Source: Pseudaminobacter soli (ex Li et al. 2025)
GTDB lineage: Bacteria > Pseudomonadota > Alphaproteobacteria > Rhizobiales > Rhizobiaceae
NCBI RefSeq assembly: GCF_029892515.1
Contig: NZ_JARXVF010000006.1
Span: 186,001 to 250,000, forward strand
Reading direction: 5' to 3'
Length of the DNA stretch: 64,000 nucleotides
This document shows, in pieces, positions 8,334-16,240 of this stretch. The notes below the pieces were generated by a model. That model was given only the letters and a program-made list of their open reading frames with translations, searched no databases and was not told the DNA's origin. Position numbers and translations under genes: made by a program. Within the stretch, counting starts at the first letter, position 1. Every line of letters starts with the position of its first letter.

Positions 8334-9260
8334 CTAAATTGCGGTCTGGCAGCCCTTTGACACAGAATCGGCGTGCTTGCCAAGGTCCATGATCGTCTTA
8401 CGGATAATGGCTTCTGCCTGCGCACGTTCCTGGCCGACAACAGGTAGGCGCGGGGCACGGACGTGTTCCGGGGCGCCGTACACCACATGTTCAGCGAGCT
8501 TAATGTACTGAACGAGCTTGACGTCGGTGTCGAGATGGAAAGCCGGCGTCATAAGTCGGTAGAGCGGTAGCGCCGAGCTGAAATCGCCGTTTCTGGCCAT
8601 CTCAAAGAGTTTCACACATTCGGCCGGCCATGCATTTGTCATGCCCGACACCCAGCCGACGGCTCCTAGTGCCAAGCTCTCCAAAATGAGATCATCAACG
8701 CCACAGAAGATGTCAAAGCGCCCACCGAACACATTGAAGAGATCGGTGACCCGCCGGATATCACCGGTCTCCTCTTTGATTGCCACGATGCCGGGGACGT
8801 CCTCCAACATCTTCAAGGTCTCAACATCGACGTCGACCTTATAGGCGAGAGGGTTGTTGTAGATCATTACCGGGAGGTCGCTCGCATCAGCGATAGATTT
8901 GTACCAGGCGGCCGTCTCGCGCCGGTCGGTGCGGTAGGCGAGACTGGGGAAGGCCATCAACCCTTCCGCCCCCAACTTTTGGTAGTTGCGCGCGGCGGCG
9001 ATGGCATCGTTGGTGGATAGCTCTGCCAACCCCGACAGAAGTGGTACGCGCCCGGCAACCACTTCCTTGGCAGCTCGCACCAAAGTGTCGCGTTCCGTCT
9101 GTGTCAACGAGGCGTTCTCGCCCAGCATTGGCAGCACAATGACACCAGATACGCCATTCTGGACAAGCCGATCAAGGCTAGCCTGCGTGGCATCGAGATC
9201 GACGGCACCGGATGCGTGCATCTTGGTCGTCACAGCAGGAAAGACACCATTCCAGGTCAT
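8334..9260 (-). CDS. DapA/NAL-family aldolase or hydro-lyase
   Basis: 308 residues from ATG 9260. This class I aldolase superfamily makes or cleaves 2-keto acids through a Schiff base (dihydrodipicolinate synthase, N-acetylneuraminate lyase, 2-keto-3-deoxy-sugar-acid aldolases). Seen: GVSGVIVLPMLGENASLT, with glycine-glutamate in place of the dihydrodipicolinate-synthase GTTGE; the catalytic Tyr in MIYNNPLAY (Tyr134); and the Schiff-base Lys in GIVAIKEETGD (Lys162). ATG 9260 has GGAG eight bases upstream and is preferred to the TTG at 9284. Last gene of a leftward set with a deaminase, a kinase and an aminotransferase, so a catabolic sugar-acid or keto-acid role is more likely than lysine synthesis. 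Confidence 0.85.
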   Translation of the reverse strand: MTWNGVFPAVTTKMHASGAVDLDATQASLDRLVQNGVSGVIVLPMLGENASLTQTERDTLVRAAKEVVAGRVPLLSGLAELSTNDAIAAARNYQKLGAEGLMAFPSLAYRTDRRETAAWYKSIADASDLPVMIYNNPLAYKVDVDVETLKMLEDVPGIVAIKEETGDIRRVTDLFNVFGGRFDIFCGVDDLILESLALGAVGWVSGMTNAWPAECVKLFEMARNGDFSSALPLYRLMTPAFHLDTDVKLVQYIKLAEHVVYGAPEHVRAPRLPVVGQERAQAEAIIRKTIMDLGKHADSVSKGCQTAI

Positions 9261-9338
9261 CACTTTGGCTCCCACTTTGGTCAATCTTCGTCACTTGAAA
9301 TAGTGCCGAGTGCATTCGCGCAAGCGGCATGCCCAGCC

Positions 9339-10070
9339 TCAGCGAGGTATCAGCGCTTCTTCCGCCAATATTGACAAATCCTTGTGACCAAGCAGGCTCG
9401 TGACCGGCCAGGCATGGTCCTCGCGGCCCGCCAACAACGCTGCCATTGCCTCACGCTTGCCCACGCCAGCGCACAGCAAGAGCACCTTCTTGGCTGCCTT
9501 CAATGTCCTGATGCCCATGGTCACACCAATGCGAGGCACGCTAGCCTCGTCTGGAAAATTCGGCCGATGCGCCCGTCGCGTGCGCTGGTCGAGTTGCACG
9601 ACATGGGTATCGAGGTCCCATGGCACGCCCGGTTCGTTGAAGGCGATGTGCCCATTGGCGCCGAGCCCCAATATGGCGAGGTCTATCCCTCCGACCGCAG
9701 CAATCGCGCGATCGTAGGCACGGCATTCCTCCTCAGCGTCTGGTGCGTCCCCGCGCAGGAGACGAACCTGTTCCATGCGTACGTCGACGTGATCGATGAG
9801 GTGCCGTCGCATGAAGGCATGATAGCTGCGCGGGTTCTCGGGCGGCATGCCGGCATACTCGTCGAGATTGAACAGCTTGGCATTGCGGAAGCTGACCTCG
9901 CCGCGGCGACAGCGTTCAGCCAGACGTTCGTACATACCGATCGGCGTATCTCCGGTCGGTAGGGCCAGGCTTGTCGTCAAGCCGCCACGGAGTGACGTAC
10001 ATACGTAGGCAGCGGCAAGCTCTGCCATTGCGGCGCGATCTGTCACCCAAGTCACGTCAAGCTTCATCAT
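9339..10070 (-). CDS. Glucosamine-6-phosphate deaminase-like protein (NagB family)
   Basis: 243 residues. The NagB fold isomerises and deaminates glucosamine-6-phosphate to fructose-6-phosphate and ammonia. Seen: LALPTGDTPIGMYERL (phosphate binding), LFNLDEYAGM (catalytic Asp), LGLGANGHIAFNEPG (catalytic ring-opening His and Glu region) and GVGKREAM near the end. These are the deaminase signatures, not those of 6-phosphogluconolactonase. It starts 3 bases after the kinase stop, so the two are translationally linked. With an FGGY kinase beside it, the natural substrate may be another 2-amino sugar phosphate. Confidence 0.85.
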   Translation of the reverse strand: MMKLDVTWVTDRAAMAELAAAYVCTSLRGGLTTSLALPTGDTPIGMYERLAERCRRGEVSFRNAKLFNLDEYAGMPPENPRSYHAFMRRHLIDHVDVRMEQVRLLRGDAPDAEEECRAYDRAIAAVGGIDLAILGLGANGHIAFNEPGVPWDLDTHVVQLDQRTRRAHRPNFPDEASVPRIGVTMGIRTLKAAKKVLLLCAGVGKREAMAALLAGREDHAWPVTSLLGHKDLSILAEEALIPR

Positions 10071-10072
10071 AG

Positions 10073-11506
10073 TCAGTCGGCAGCCTCGGCAATTGCAGGG
10101 AACATCGTACAGTAGCGGCGATAGAGCTTCTCGTAGTCAGTACGGACAGAGGACGGCACGGCACTGGCCTCTTGCGTTGACGTTTGTCTTGGGCGGGCAA
10201 CCGACGGAGCAGCCAGGAGCGCGGCGCCGATCGCGGCCGGCGAGGGGTGGTCATAGGCTGCAACGGGACGGCCAAGGATGTCGGCGAGCATCTGCAGCGT
10301 AGCCGGATGCGAGGCGGCATGCCCGGCCAGGACGACGCGCTCGATCCCCGAGGTCTCTGCCAGAATGTCGACACAGCGTCGGATCTCGAACTGCACCCCT
10401 TCCAGATAGGCGCGAGCGATGTCGTCGGCGGTATGCTGAACGGTCAGGCCATGCAGCACGCCGCGCAGGTTCGGGTTCCACAAGGCACCCTGTTCGCCAC
10501 CGGCGAGATAAGGCGAGAACAGCAGGCCATTGGCGCCCGCCAGTGAGCGCGCGGCCGCCATATCAATCCGTCCGTTATCCCAGCCGAGAAGGTCATTCAG
10601 CCAGCGATAGCTCGTGCCGGTCGAAAGCAGATCCATTTCCCGGCCGAAGACGCCGTTCGTGACATGCGGGGTGAGCAAATAGCGCCTTTGCGGGTCGCGC
10701 ACCGGCTTACTCAAGCTATCCATGATAATGGTGCTGGAGCCGCTGGTGATGCACACCGTCCCGCTGTCCAGCCCCGCCATGGCGTAGGCGCTGGCGACGG
10801 AGTCGGCGCAGCCGACCGCCACCGGCAATCCGGAAGGCAGGCCGAGACGAGATGCAACCGCCTCCCTGAGGCCGCTGAACGAAGCCGATGGCCGAACCGC
10901 GGGCAACATGGCAGAGGAGATGCCCCAAACGGCACACAGCTCTGGCGACCAGTTCATTGCGTCGAGGTCGTAAAGCCCATAGCCAGCCGCAGTCGAGGGA
11001 TCTGTCGTCAATTCGCCTGTCAGCGCGAAATGCAGGAAATCCTTCGCTGACAGGATGGTCCCGACGCCATTGCCGAAAGCGTTCAGGTGGTGGCGGAACA
11101 TCGGCGCAAGATATCGTCCGTCGATGGGCATACCCGTGCGGTTGTACATCATCTGCCGCTTGGGTTCGTCGAGGAAGCGCGAAGCCCATGCATCGGCTCG
11201 GCTGTCCATCCAGGTGATGGCGGAAGGCAACGGCCTATCGCCGTCCAGGCAAACGAGGGTCGGCAGTTGACCGGTCAAGCCGATGGCTGAGACGTTCTTG
11301 GCTACGTTCCTGCCGAGCTGGGTCACCGATGACTCCACGGCCGTCAGCCAGTCGGCCGGATTCTGCTCTGCTTGCCCGGGCAAGTCTCTGGTTAGCGGGA
11401 ACGGAGCCTCAGTCGTGGCGATGATGTCGCCTGAGGTCGACATAGCCACGCATTTGACGGCCGAGGTGCCGAGATCAATGCCGAGGATGACGCTATCATT
11501 CTTCAT
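10073..11506 (-). CDS. FGGY-family carbohydrate kinase (xylulokinase-like)
   Basis: 477 residues from ATG 11506 (an in-frame start at 11533 adds nine residues). N-terminal nucleotide/sugar motif VILGIDLGTSAVKCVAM, then QNPADWLTAV, AIGLTGQLPTLVCLD and AITWMDSRAD, all of the xylulokinase branch; C-terminal VVLAGHAASHPATLQMLADI is the FGGY signature region. It phosphorylates a sugar or polyol with ATP in the cytosol. The neighbours are not pentose genes, so xylulose is unlikely; a sugar part of an imported conjugate is a better guess. Second gene of the leftward set, 78 bases after the aminotransferase. Confidence 0.85.
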   Translation of the reverse strand: MKNDSVILGIDLGTSAVKCVAMSTSGDIIATTEAPFPLTRDLPGQAEQNPADWLTAVESSVTQLGRNVAKNVSAIGLTGQLPTLVCLDGDRPLPSAITWMDSRADAWASRFLDEPKRQMMYNRTGMPIDGRYLAPMFRHHLNAFGNGVGTILSAKDFLHFALTGELTTDPSTAAGYGLYDLDAMNWSPELCAVWGISSAMLPAVRPSASFSGLREAVASRLGLPSGLPVAVGCADSVASAYAMAGLDSGTVCITSGSSTIIMDSLSKPVRDPQRRYLLTPHVTNGVFGREMDLLSTGTSYRWLNDLLGWDNGRIDMAAARSLAGANGLLFSPYLAGGEQGALWNPNLRGVLHGLTVQHTADDIARAYLEGVQFEIRRCVDILAETSGIERVVLAGHAASHPATLQMLADILGRPVAAYDHPSPAAIGAALLAAPSVARPRQTSTQEASAVPSSVRTDYEKLYRRYCTMFPAIAEAAD

Positions 11507-11584
11507 CGAGGCGCCTGAACAGGAAACAAGCACTGAAGGCTTCGCAGGCCTGATGACTGCACGAAAAGGCGTCTCCCCGAAAGC

Positions 11585-12928
11585 TCAATGTTTCGCCTTC
11601 ACCGCACGCATGGCCTCGCCCGCAATGGCAACTGTTTGGGCAATGTCGTCGTCAGTGTGGGCAAAGGAGACAAAAAGGTTCTCAAGCGCCCCCGGGTGGA
11701 AAAGAACGCCGCGATCGAGCATCTCCTCCCACCAAGTCCGAAACACATCGTGGCGAGCATGGCGAGCGGCGTCGCGATAGTGACGGATTGGCTGGTCGGC
11801 AAACCACAGCTGCATGACCGGCCCGACCGCTGTGACGTATGCCGGGATTTGATTATCTGCGATGACCTTGGACAATCCATCGACTAGCTTTTGGCACCGC
11901 CCATAGAGCGCATCGTAGATGCCGGGTGTGGCAAGATGGTCGAGCGTAGCATTGGCTGCCGTCACAGCAATTCCGTTGGCGCTGTAGGTGCCAGCCATGG
12001 AGACTGTCCCATCGGCCACGAGCGCCATAATGTTCTTACGCCCACCCAGCGCGGCGACTGGGAAGCCGCCGCCAAGGCCTTTGGCGAAGGTGGAAAGGTC
12101 GGGCTCCAAGCCATAGTATCCTTGAGCACCTGCCAGGCTAAGGCGGAAACCGGTGATGACCTCGTCGCAGATCAGAATGATGCCAGCTTTGGCCGTAAGC
12201 TCGCGCATCGCCTCTAGATAGCCAGGCTCGGGCAGGATACAGCCGGTGTTGCACATGACCGCCTCGGTGATAACAGCCGCAATATGGTGCCCTTCCCGAG
12301 CGATTGCTTCGCGCAGCGCTTCCACGTCGTTCCACGGCAGGATGATCAGTGAATCATCGAGACCGGCAGGCATACCAGGTCCCTGCGGAACCGCTCTCGG
12401 CGCCTTGTCAGGCCCAGCCGTTTCGATCGTCGGGTGCTTGCTCCAGTAAACGCCATCAGAGAAGCCATGATACATGCCTTCGAAGCGGATGAGTTTCTTT
12501 CGACCGGTAAACGCACGCGCCAAACGCACGGCATACAAGACCGCTTCCGTGCCCGTATTGCAAAGACGTACTTGCTCGATTGCCGGCACGGCTGCGATGA
12601 TCTTTTCAGAAAGGGCGATTTCGTCTGCCGCAGGCATCGCAAAAACAGTGCCACGATTCTGAATAAAATCCACCACGGCCTGTGTGATCTTCTGCGGCCT
12701 GTGACCAAGGATCATTGGCCCGAGGCCAAGCAGGTAGTCGATGTACTCATTTCCATCAATGTCAAAGAGACGCGATCCAGTGCCGCGGTCAACAAACAGC
12801 GGATATGGGTCCCAGCCTGACCATACAGCGCGCGCCGTGCTGTTAACGCCGCTCGGAATGACTTCGTAGGACCGTGCAAAGCAGTCTCGGCTTCGGGTAG
12901 TGCGCGAGGGCGTTTTGTAAGCAGGCAT
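11585..12928 (-). CDS. Class III PLP aminotransferase, glutamate-1-semialdehyde aminomutase-like
   Basis: 447 residues. PLP Lys at about 283 (STFAKGLGGGFPVAALGG), cofactor Asp in LICDEVITGFRL (255-262), phosphate site RLCNTGTEAVLYAVRLARA and the HemL-type text FEGMYHGFSD and SMAGTYSANGIA. It lies in the GSA-aminomutase branch, but a catabolic operon is not a place for haem synthesis, so it more likely transaminates or shifts an amino group on a sugar- or peptide-derived compound. GGGGGAG eight bases upstream supports the ATG. First gene of the leftward operon; the operator-like motif lies 42-61 bases upstream. Confidence 0.87.
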   Translation of the reverse strand: MPAYKTPSRTTRSRDCFARSYEVIPSGVNSTARAVWSGWDPYPLFVDRGTGSRLFDIDGNEYIDYLLGLGPMILGHRPQKITQAVVDFIQNRGTVFAMPAADEIALSEKIIAAVPAIEQVRLCNTGTEAVLYAVRLARAFTGRKKLIRFEGMYHGFSDGVYWSKHPTIETAGPDKAPRAVPQGPGMPAGLDDSLIILPWNDVEALREAIAREGHHIAAVITEAVMCNTGCILPEPGYLEAMRELTAKAGIILICDEVITGFRLSLAGAQGYYGLEPDLSTFAKGLGGGFPVAALGGRKNIMALVADGTVSMAGTYSANGIAVTAANATLDHLATPGIYDALYGRCQKLVDGLSKVIADNQIPAYVTAVGPVMQLWFADQPIRHYRDAARHARHDVFRTWWEEMLDRGVLFHPGALENLFVSFAHTDDDIAQTVAIAGEAMRAVKAKH

Positions 12929-12969
12929 GAGGTTCTCTCCCCCTGAGGAACAGCTTCACAGCTTTGCTT

Positions 12970-12989
12970 ACTTATTATAATGAGTATAA
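12970..12989. promoter_or_regulatory. Operator-like motif A (shared with two other sites)
   Basis: Read leftward: TTATACTCATTATAATAAGT. It matches 15 of 20 bases of the motif before the GntR gene (22557-22576), and its ATACTCA core also occurs between the divergent peptide-transport genes (17948-17967). It is AT-rich in a GC-rich region and 42 bases before the aminotransferase start, the right place for a promoter or operator. Confidence 0.5.
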
Positions 12990-13059
12990 TGTCTTGTCAA
13001 TGCTGGCACGAGGCCTGGAAAATGTCTGGGAAGCCCGCCTCAGACGCTGCCCTTGCTTG

Positions 13060-13076
13060 CCCGGGGTATACCCGGG
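13060..13076 (-). terminator. Short hairpin after the D-aminopeptidase gene
   Basis: CCCGGG-GTATA-CCCGGG, 26 bases beyond the stop of the leftward peptidase gene. There is no T-run, so this is a weak terminator candidate only. It separates the peptidase unit from the aminotransferase operon. Confidence 0.3.
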
Positions 13077-13101
13077 TCCCGCTCCCCCTTTCGGCCAAAG
13101 C

Positions 13102-14784
13102 CTAATCGGTAAAGGTCCGCGAATACCGATTTCCGTCCCGCGTCACCGACACGACCTTGCCGTCGACCATTGGCCCAAGGATCAGACGCTCGGGCGCGTG
13201 GATTTCGGCGCCGACCCGGAACTTGCCCGGCTCCTGCTCGACCAGTTCCAGGTCTTCACTTGGTGCCTCGACTCCACCCGGCGCAATTAGAAACAGGCGC
13301 TCGTCACGCAGCACGATTCGGAAATTTGTGAACCAGGGCGAATGCGAGCGATAGTGGCCGACGCAGGCGAGCAAAGCCTTTGCGCCCTTTGGCAACGAGG
13401 TTGGTCTGCAGCACAGTTTCAGGGGGCCGTAGTTCCAGGCAGGTCCGCCGTCCCCGGCGTCTGCTGTCGGATCGAACGTCAGATGGAATGTCCTGAAGTC
13501 GGGATGGTCCGTCGCATAGCGCGCCGACCAGCTTTTGAACACGCGGCCCGTTCTGCCGTTGCTCAAAAGCAGCAGCTTGTCTTTGTCGGCAGCGAAGGTA
13601 ACGGCAACACGTTCGTTGTCCGGCCCATAAGCAGAGAAGTCGCCGAGCATCGCCGTATCGAATGTCGCGCGATCGCCGATGCTTAGATCGAGCTTGATCG
13701 GCGGGACGTCCATCTCATTGCCGGCAAGCCACGCATGCGCGATGCGAACGATCACCTGAGCTCCCGGACAGTCGCCGTTGGCGTTGGTCAGCACGGCGAT
13801 GCCGATGTCATTAGCAGGATCCGCCAAAACGAAGGTGGCATAACCCACCATGCCGCCACCGTGGGTGAGGCAGCGGCTGCCATGAATGATTTCGACGTTG
13901 ATACCGAGGCCGTAGAGGCTTTCCTCCACGCCAGCGTCGTCGAGGAATTCGACGATCGGCTCACCTCCAGGCGCCAGTAGGCCGATCACTTGTTGGAAAG
14001 CCGCCTCGCTGACAAGGGTCTTCCCTTCCAATCGGCCTGCACCCAGCAACATGCGCAGGAACCGACCTATGTCGGGTCCATTCGCGGCAATACTACCGTC
14101 GGATGTGTTGGTTTCGAACCAAGTCGCCGGCGCCAGTTCATCGCCGGGAATCCAAGGTCGATCGTCGCTAGCCGGCGCATAGCCTATAGCGAAGCGGTGC
14201 CGGTCGCGATTGGAGATGCAGGGAACGCTTGATGTCATTCCGAGCGGTTCAAGCAGGCGTGCCCTGCATACGTCCATCACTGGCTTGCCGGTTACAGCCG
14301 AAATGACTAGGCCGAGCAAAATGTAGCCAATGTTGGAGTAGTGGAAGGCCTCCCCGGGCGGAAATCCGGTTGAAAGCTCCCGCAGCCACCAGCCCTGGCC
14401 GAGTTCGTCCGGCAGTGCGTCCGTGCCGGCCGGCAACCCAGCGGAATGATTGAGCAGATGCCGAAGCGTGAACATCGGATAGTGCGAGCCGATGCTGAAC
14501 CAGGGAAGGTAGGTGGTGACGGGAGCGTCGAGTTCGAGCTTCCCTTCTTCTGAAAGTCGAAGGATCAGGAGGCCGACGAAGGCTTTGCTGATAGAGCCTA
14601 TGGCGAACAGGTGCTCGCGGCTGACCGGGAGGGCTGCATCGACATTCGCGCGCCCGAATGGCAGCTCAAACAAGGTCCTGTCGCGCGACACGGCGACGAT
14701 GATGCCCCCAGGAATGGGCCAATGTTGGGTGAATTCCCCGGTCAGCTCACGCAACCGTTGCGCTACAGCGTCGGGAGATATCAT
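13102..14784 (-). CDS. Serine beta-lactamase-fold hydrolase, D-aminopeptidase-like (S12)
   Basis: 560 residues. Penicillin-recognising fold: SxxK in AIGSISKAFVG (Ser64, Lys67), the YxN motif in HYSNIGYILLG (Tyr149-Asn151) and the third motif THGGGM. A long C-terminal region after about residue 340 has beta-strand-rich sequence, as in D-aminopeptidase DAP (catalytic domain plus two small barrels), so D-amino-acid amide or peptide cleavage is plausible; a plain esterase is possible. No signal peptide, so it acts in the cytosol. ATG 14784 overlaps the leucyl aminopeptidase stop (ATGA), showing translational coupling. Confidence 0.82.
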   Translation of the reverse strand: MISPDAVAQRLRELTGEFTQHWPIPGGIIVAVSRDRTLFELPFGRANVDAALPVSREHLFAIGSISKAFVGLLILRLSEEGKLELDAPVTTYLPWFSIGSHYPMFTLRHLLNHSAGLPAGTDALPDELGQGWWLRELSTGFPPGEAFHYSNIGYILLGLVISAVTGKPVMDVCRARLLEPLGMTSSVPCISNRDRHRFAIGYAPASDDRPWIPGDELAPATWFETNTSDGSIAANGPDIGRFLRMLLGAGRLEGKTLVSEAAFQQVIGLLAPGGEPIVEFLDDAGVEESLYGLGINVEIIHGSRCLTHGGGMVGYATFVLADPANDIGIAVLTNANGDCPGAQVIVRIAHAWLAGNEMDVPPIKLDLSIGDRATFDTAMLGDFSAYGPDNERVAVTFAADKDKLLLLSNGRTGRVFKSWSARYATDHPDFRTFHLTFDPTADAGDGGPAWNYGPLKLCCRPTSLPKGAKALLACVGHYRSHSPWFTNFRIVLRDERLFLIAPGGVEAPSEDLELVEQEPGKFRVGAEIHAPERLILGPMVDGKVVSVTRDGNRYSRTFTD

Positions 14785-16238
14785 TTTTCCACCTGCGCAC
14801 GACTGAGCAACAACTGCAGTAATGCCCTTGTCGGCGAGCCGGTGGCGCCCACCGGCCATGGCGCGAAGCCCTGGTCAAGGTATGCGCTCGATCCGTTGTC
14901 GATATGTACCCACGGTGTTTTGCCGGCAAATGTGCTCAGGTAGGTTGCCGCCAACTGGCCGCTATCGGGCACCGACAGCGGCGCATTAGCGATGTCGGCG
15001 ACCTTCGATTCAATCAGCCGCCCGTATTCCGGCCGCAACGGCAGGCGCCAGCCCGGCTCGCCCGCGGTCTCACCCGCCTCAGTCAACTCTTCCGCCAACA
15101 CCTTGGAGGTGGTCCAGCACCCCCACAGCAATGGCCCGACGCCTCCGCCATCGGTAAGCGTGCCTACGTCGATGATCGCGCCGACGCCGCTACCGGCGAG
15201 ATAGGCCACCGCATCTGCCAGTACCAGGCGGCCCTCGCTATCAGTGTCCGTTACCTCGGTCCGCCGCCCGTCGGGATGGGTTACCACGTCGCCGGGGCGC
15301 AAGGCATGGCTGCCTGGCATGTTCTCGGCAAGCGGCAAGATAGCCGTCACGTCCGGATCGAAACCAAGCTCCACCGCGGCGAATATGGCACCGGCCACGG
15401 CCACGGCCGCGGCCATGTCGGCTTTCATCCAGACAATTTCCTGCGGATTGCGCTTCAGGTTGATGCCACCTGAATCGAAGGTTACGCCTTTGCCTGCCAA
15501 CCCCAGTTGCGCCTTTGGCCGGTCGGGATTGAAGCGCAAAACAAGAGGCTTGTTAACGCTGCCGCGGCCGACCGCGCGTGTCGCCCCGAAGCCCCGTCTG
15601 GCAAGCTCGACCTCATCCCATATCTCAACGCCGATGCCCAGCTCGCGCGCGCGTGTGGCAATCACCTTCGCCAAGTGTTCGGGAACGAGGTCGCTTGCCG
15701 GCATTTCGACCAACTCGCGCACCCAGTTGGCGGCTTTTCCAGCCGCTTTGCCGATCTCGAAGCCGCGTTCTGCACTCGACGCGTCAATCGTCAGCAGGTC
15801 GACAATTGTGCTTTTGTCCGCCCGGCTATGGCCACCAAGCAGGCAGGCTTCAGCTGCGGCCCGGATCACTGATCCAATGTCGAGCCCGAGGCCATCCAAG
15901 GCGACGACGCACCTGCCGCGTCCTTTCAAGAAGATCGCCGCCTCCATCAATACATCGCGCAAGGTGTTTGCGCTGAGAGTATCACGCGGCCCAAGGCCGA
16001 CCGATAGCACGGCGGGCTCGTTTTCTGCGGAAACCAGAAGTGCCGAAAGCTGGCCGGGACGGGCTTTGAACACTGCATCCCGCCGTAGGGCCGACGCGAA
16101 CCGACCTCCTTGTCGCACCGCTTCAAGCAGCTCAGCGTCGGCGAAATGTGGCCCGTTCGCCTCGGCGAATGCGGGCATCACCAGGATATCCGCATTCGCC
16201 AGGACAGAGCGGTCGCCGCTTAGCCGCAGCTCAATCAT
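14781..16238 (-). CDS. M17 leucyl aminopeptidase-family metallopeptidase
   Basis: 485 residues. The C-terminal two thirds hold the M17 catalytic domain: GKGVTFDSGGINLKR (metal Lys/Asp), MKADMAAAVAVAGAI, the signature TDTDSEGRLVLADAVAY (normally NTDAEGRL, so the first Asn is Thr here and Ala is Ser) and IDVGTLTDG. It removes N-terminal amino acids from peptides in the cytosol. ATG 16238 follows the binding-protein stop by 2 bases; upstream frame extensions overlap that gene. Second gene of binding protein - aminopeptidase - D-aminopeptidase. The altered signature hints at a specialised substrate. Confidence 0.88.
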   Translation of the reverse strand: MIELRLSGDRSVLANADILVMPAFAEANGPHFADAELLEAVRQGGRFASALRRDAVFKARPGQLSALLVSAENEPAVLSVGLGPRDTLSANTLRDVLMEAAIFLKGRGRCVVALDGLGLDIGSVIRAAAEACLLGGHSRADKSTIVDLLTIDASSAERGFEIGKAAGKAANWVRELVEMPASDLVPEHLAKVIATRARELGIGVEIWDEVELARRGFGATRAVGRGSVNKPLVLRFNPDRPKAQLGLAGKGVTFDSGGINLKRNPQEIVWMKADMAAAVAVAGAIFAAVELGFDPDVTAILPLAENMPGSHALRPGDVVTHPDGRRTEVTDTDSEGRLVLADAVAYLAGSGVGAIIDVGTLTDGGGVGPLLWGCWTTSKVLAEELTEAGETAGEPGWRLPLRPEYGRLIESKVADIANAPLSVPDSGQLAATYLSTFAGKTPWVHIDNGSSAYLDQGFAPWPVGATGSPTRALLQLLLSRAQVEK

Positions 16239-16240
16239 GC

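Noticed and set aside
11585-12928. hemL (haem biosynthesis) assignment
   Set aside because: Sequence is GSA-aminomutase-like, but it sits first in a sugar/peptide catabolic operon, so the biosynthetic symbol was not given.
13102-14784. Beta-lactamase (antibiotic resistance) assignment
   Set aside because: It has the fold motifs but no signal peptide, a long extra C-terminal region and peptide-catabolism neighbours, which fit a D-aminopeptidase-like enzyme better.
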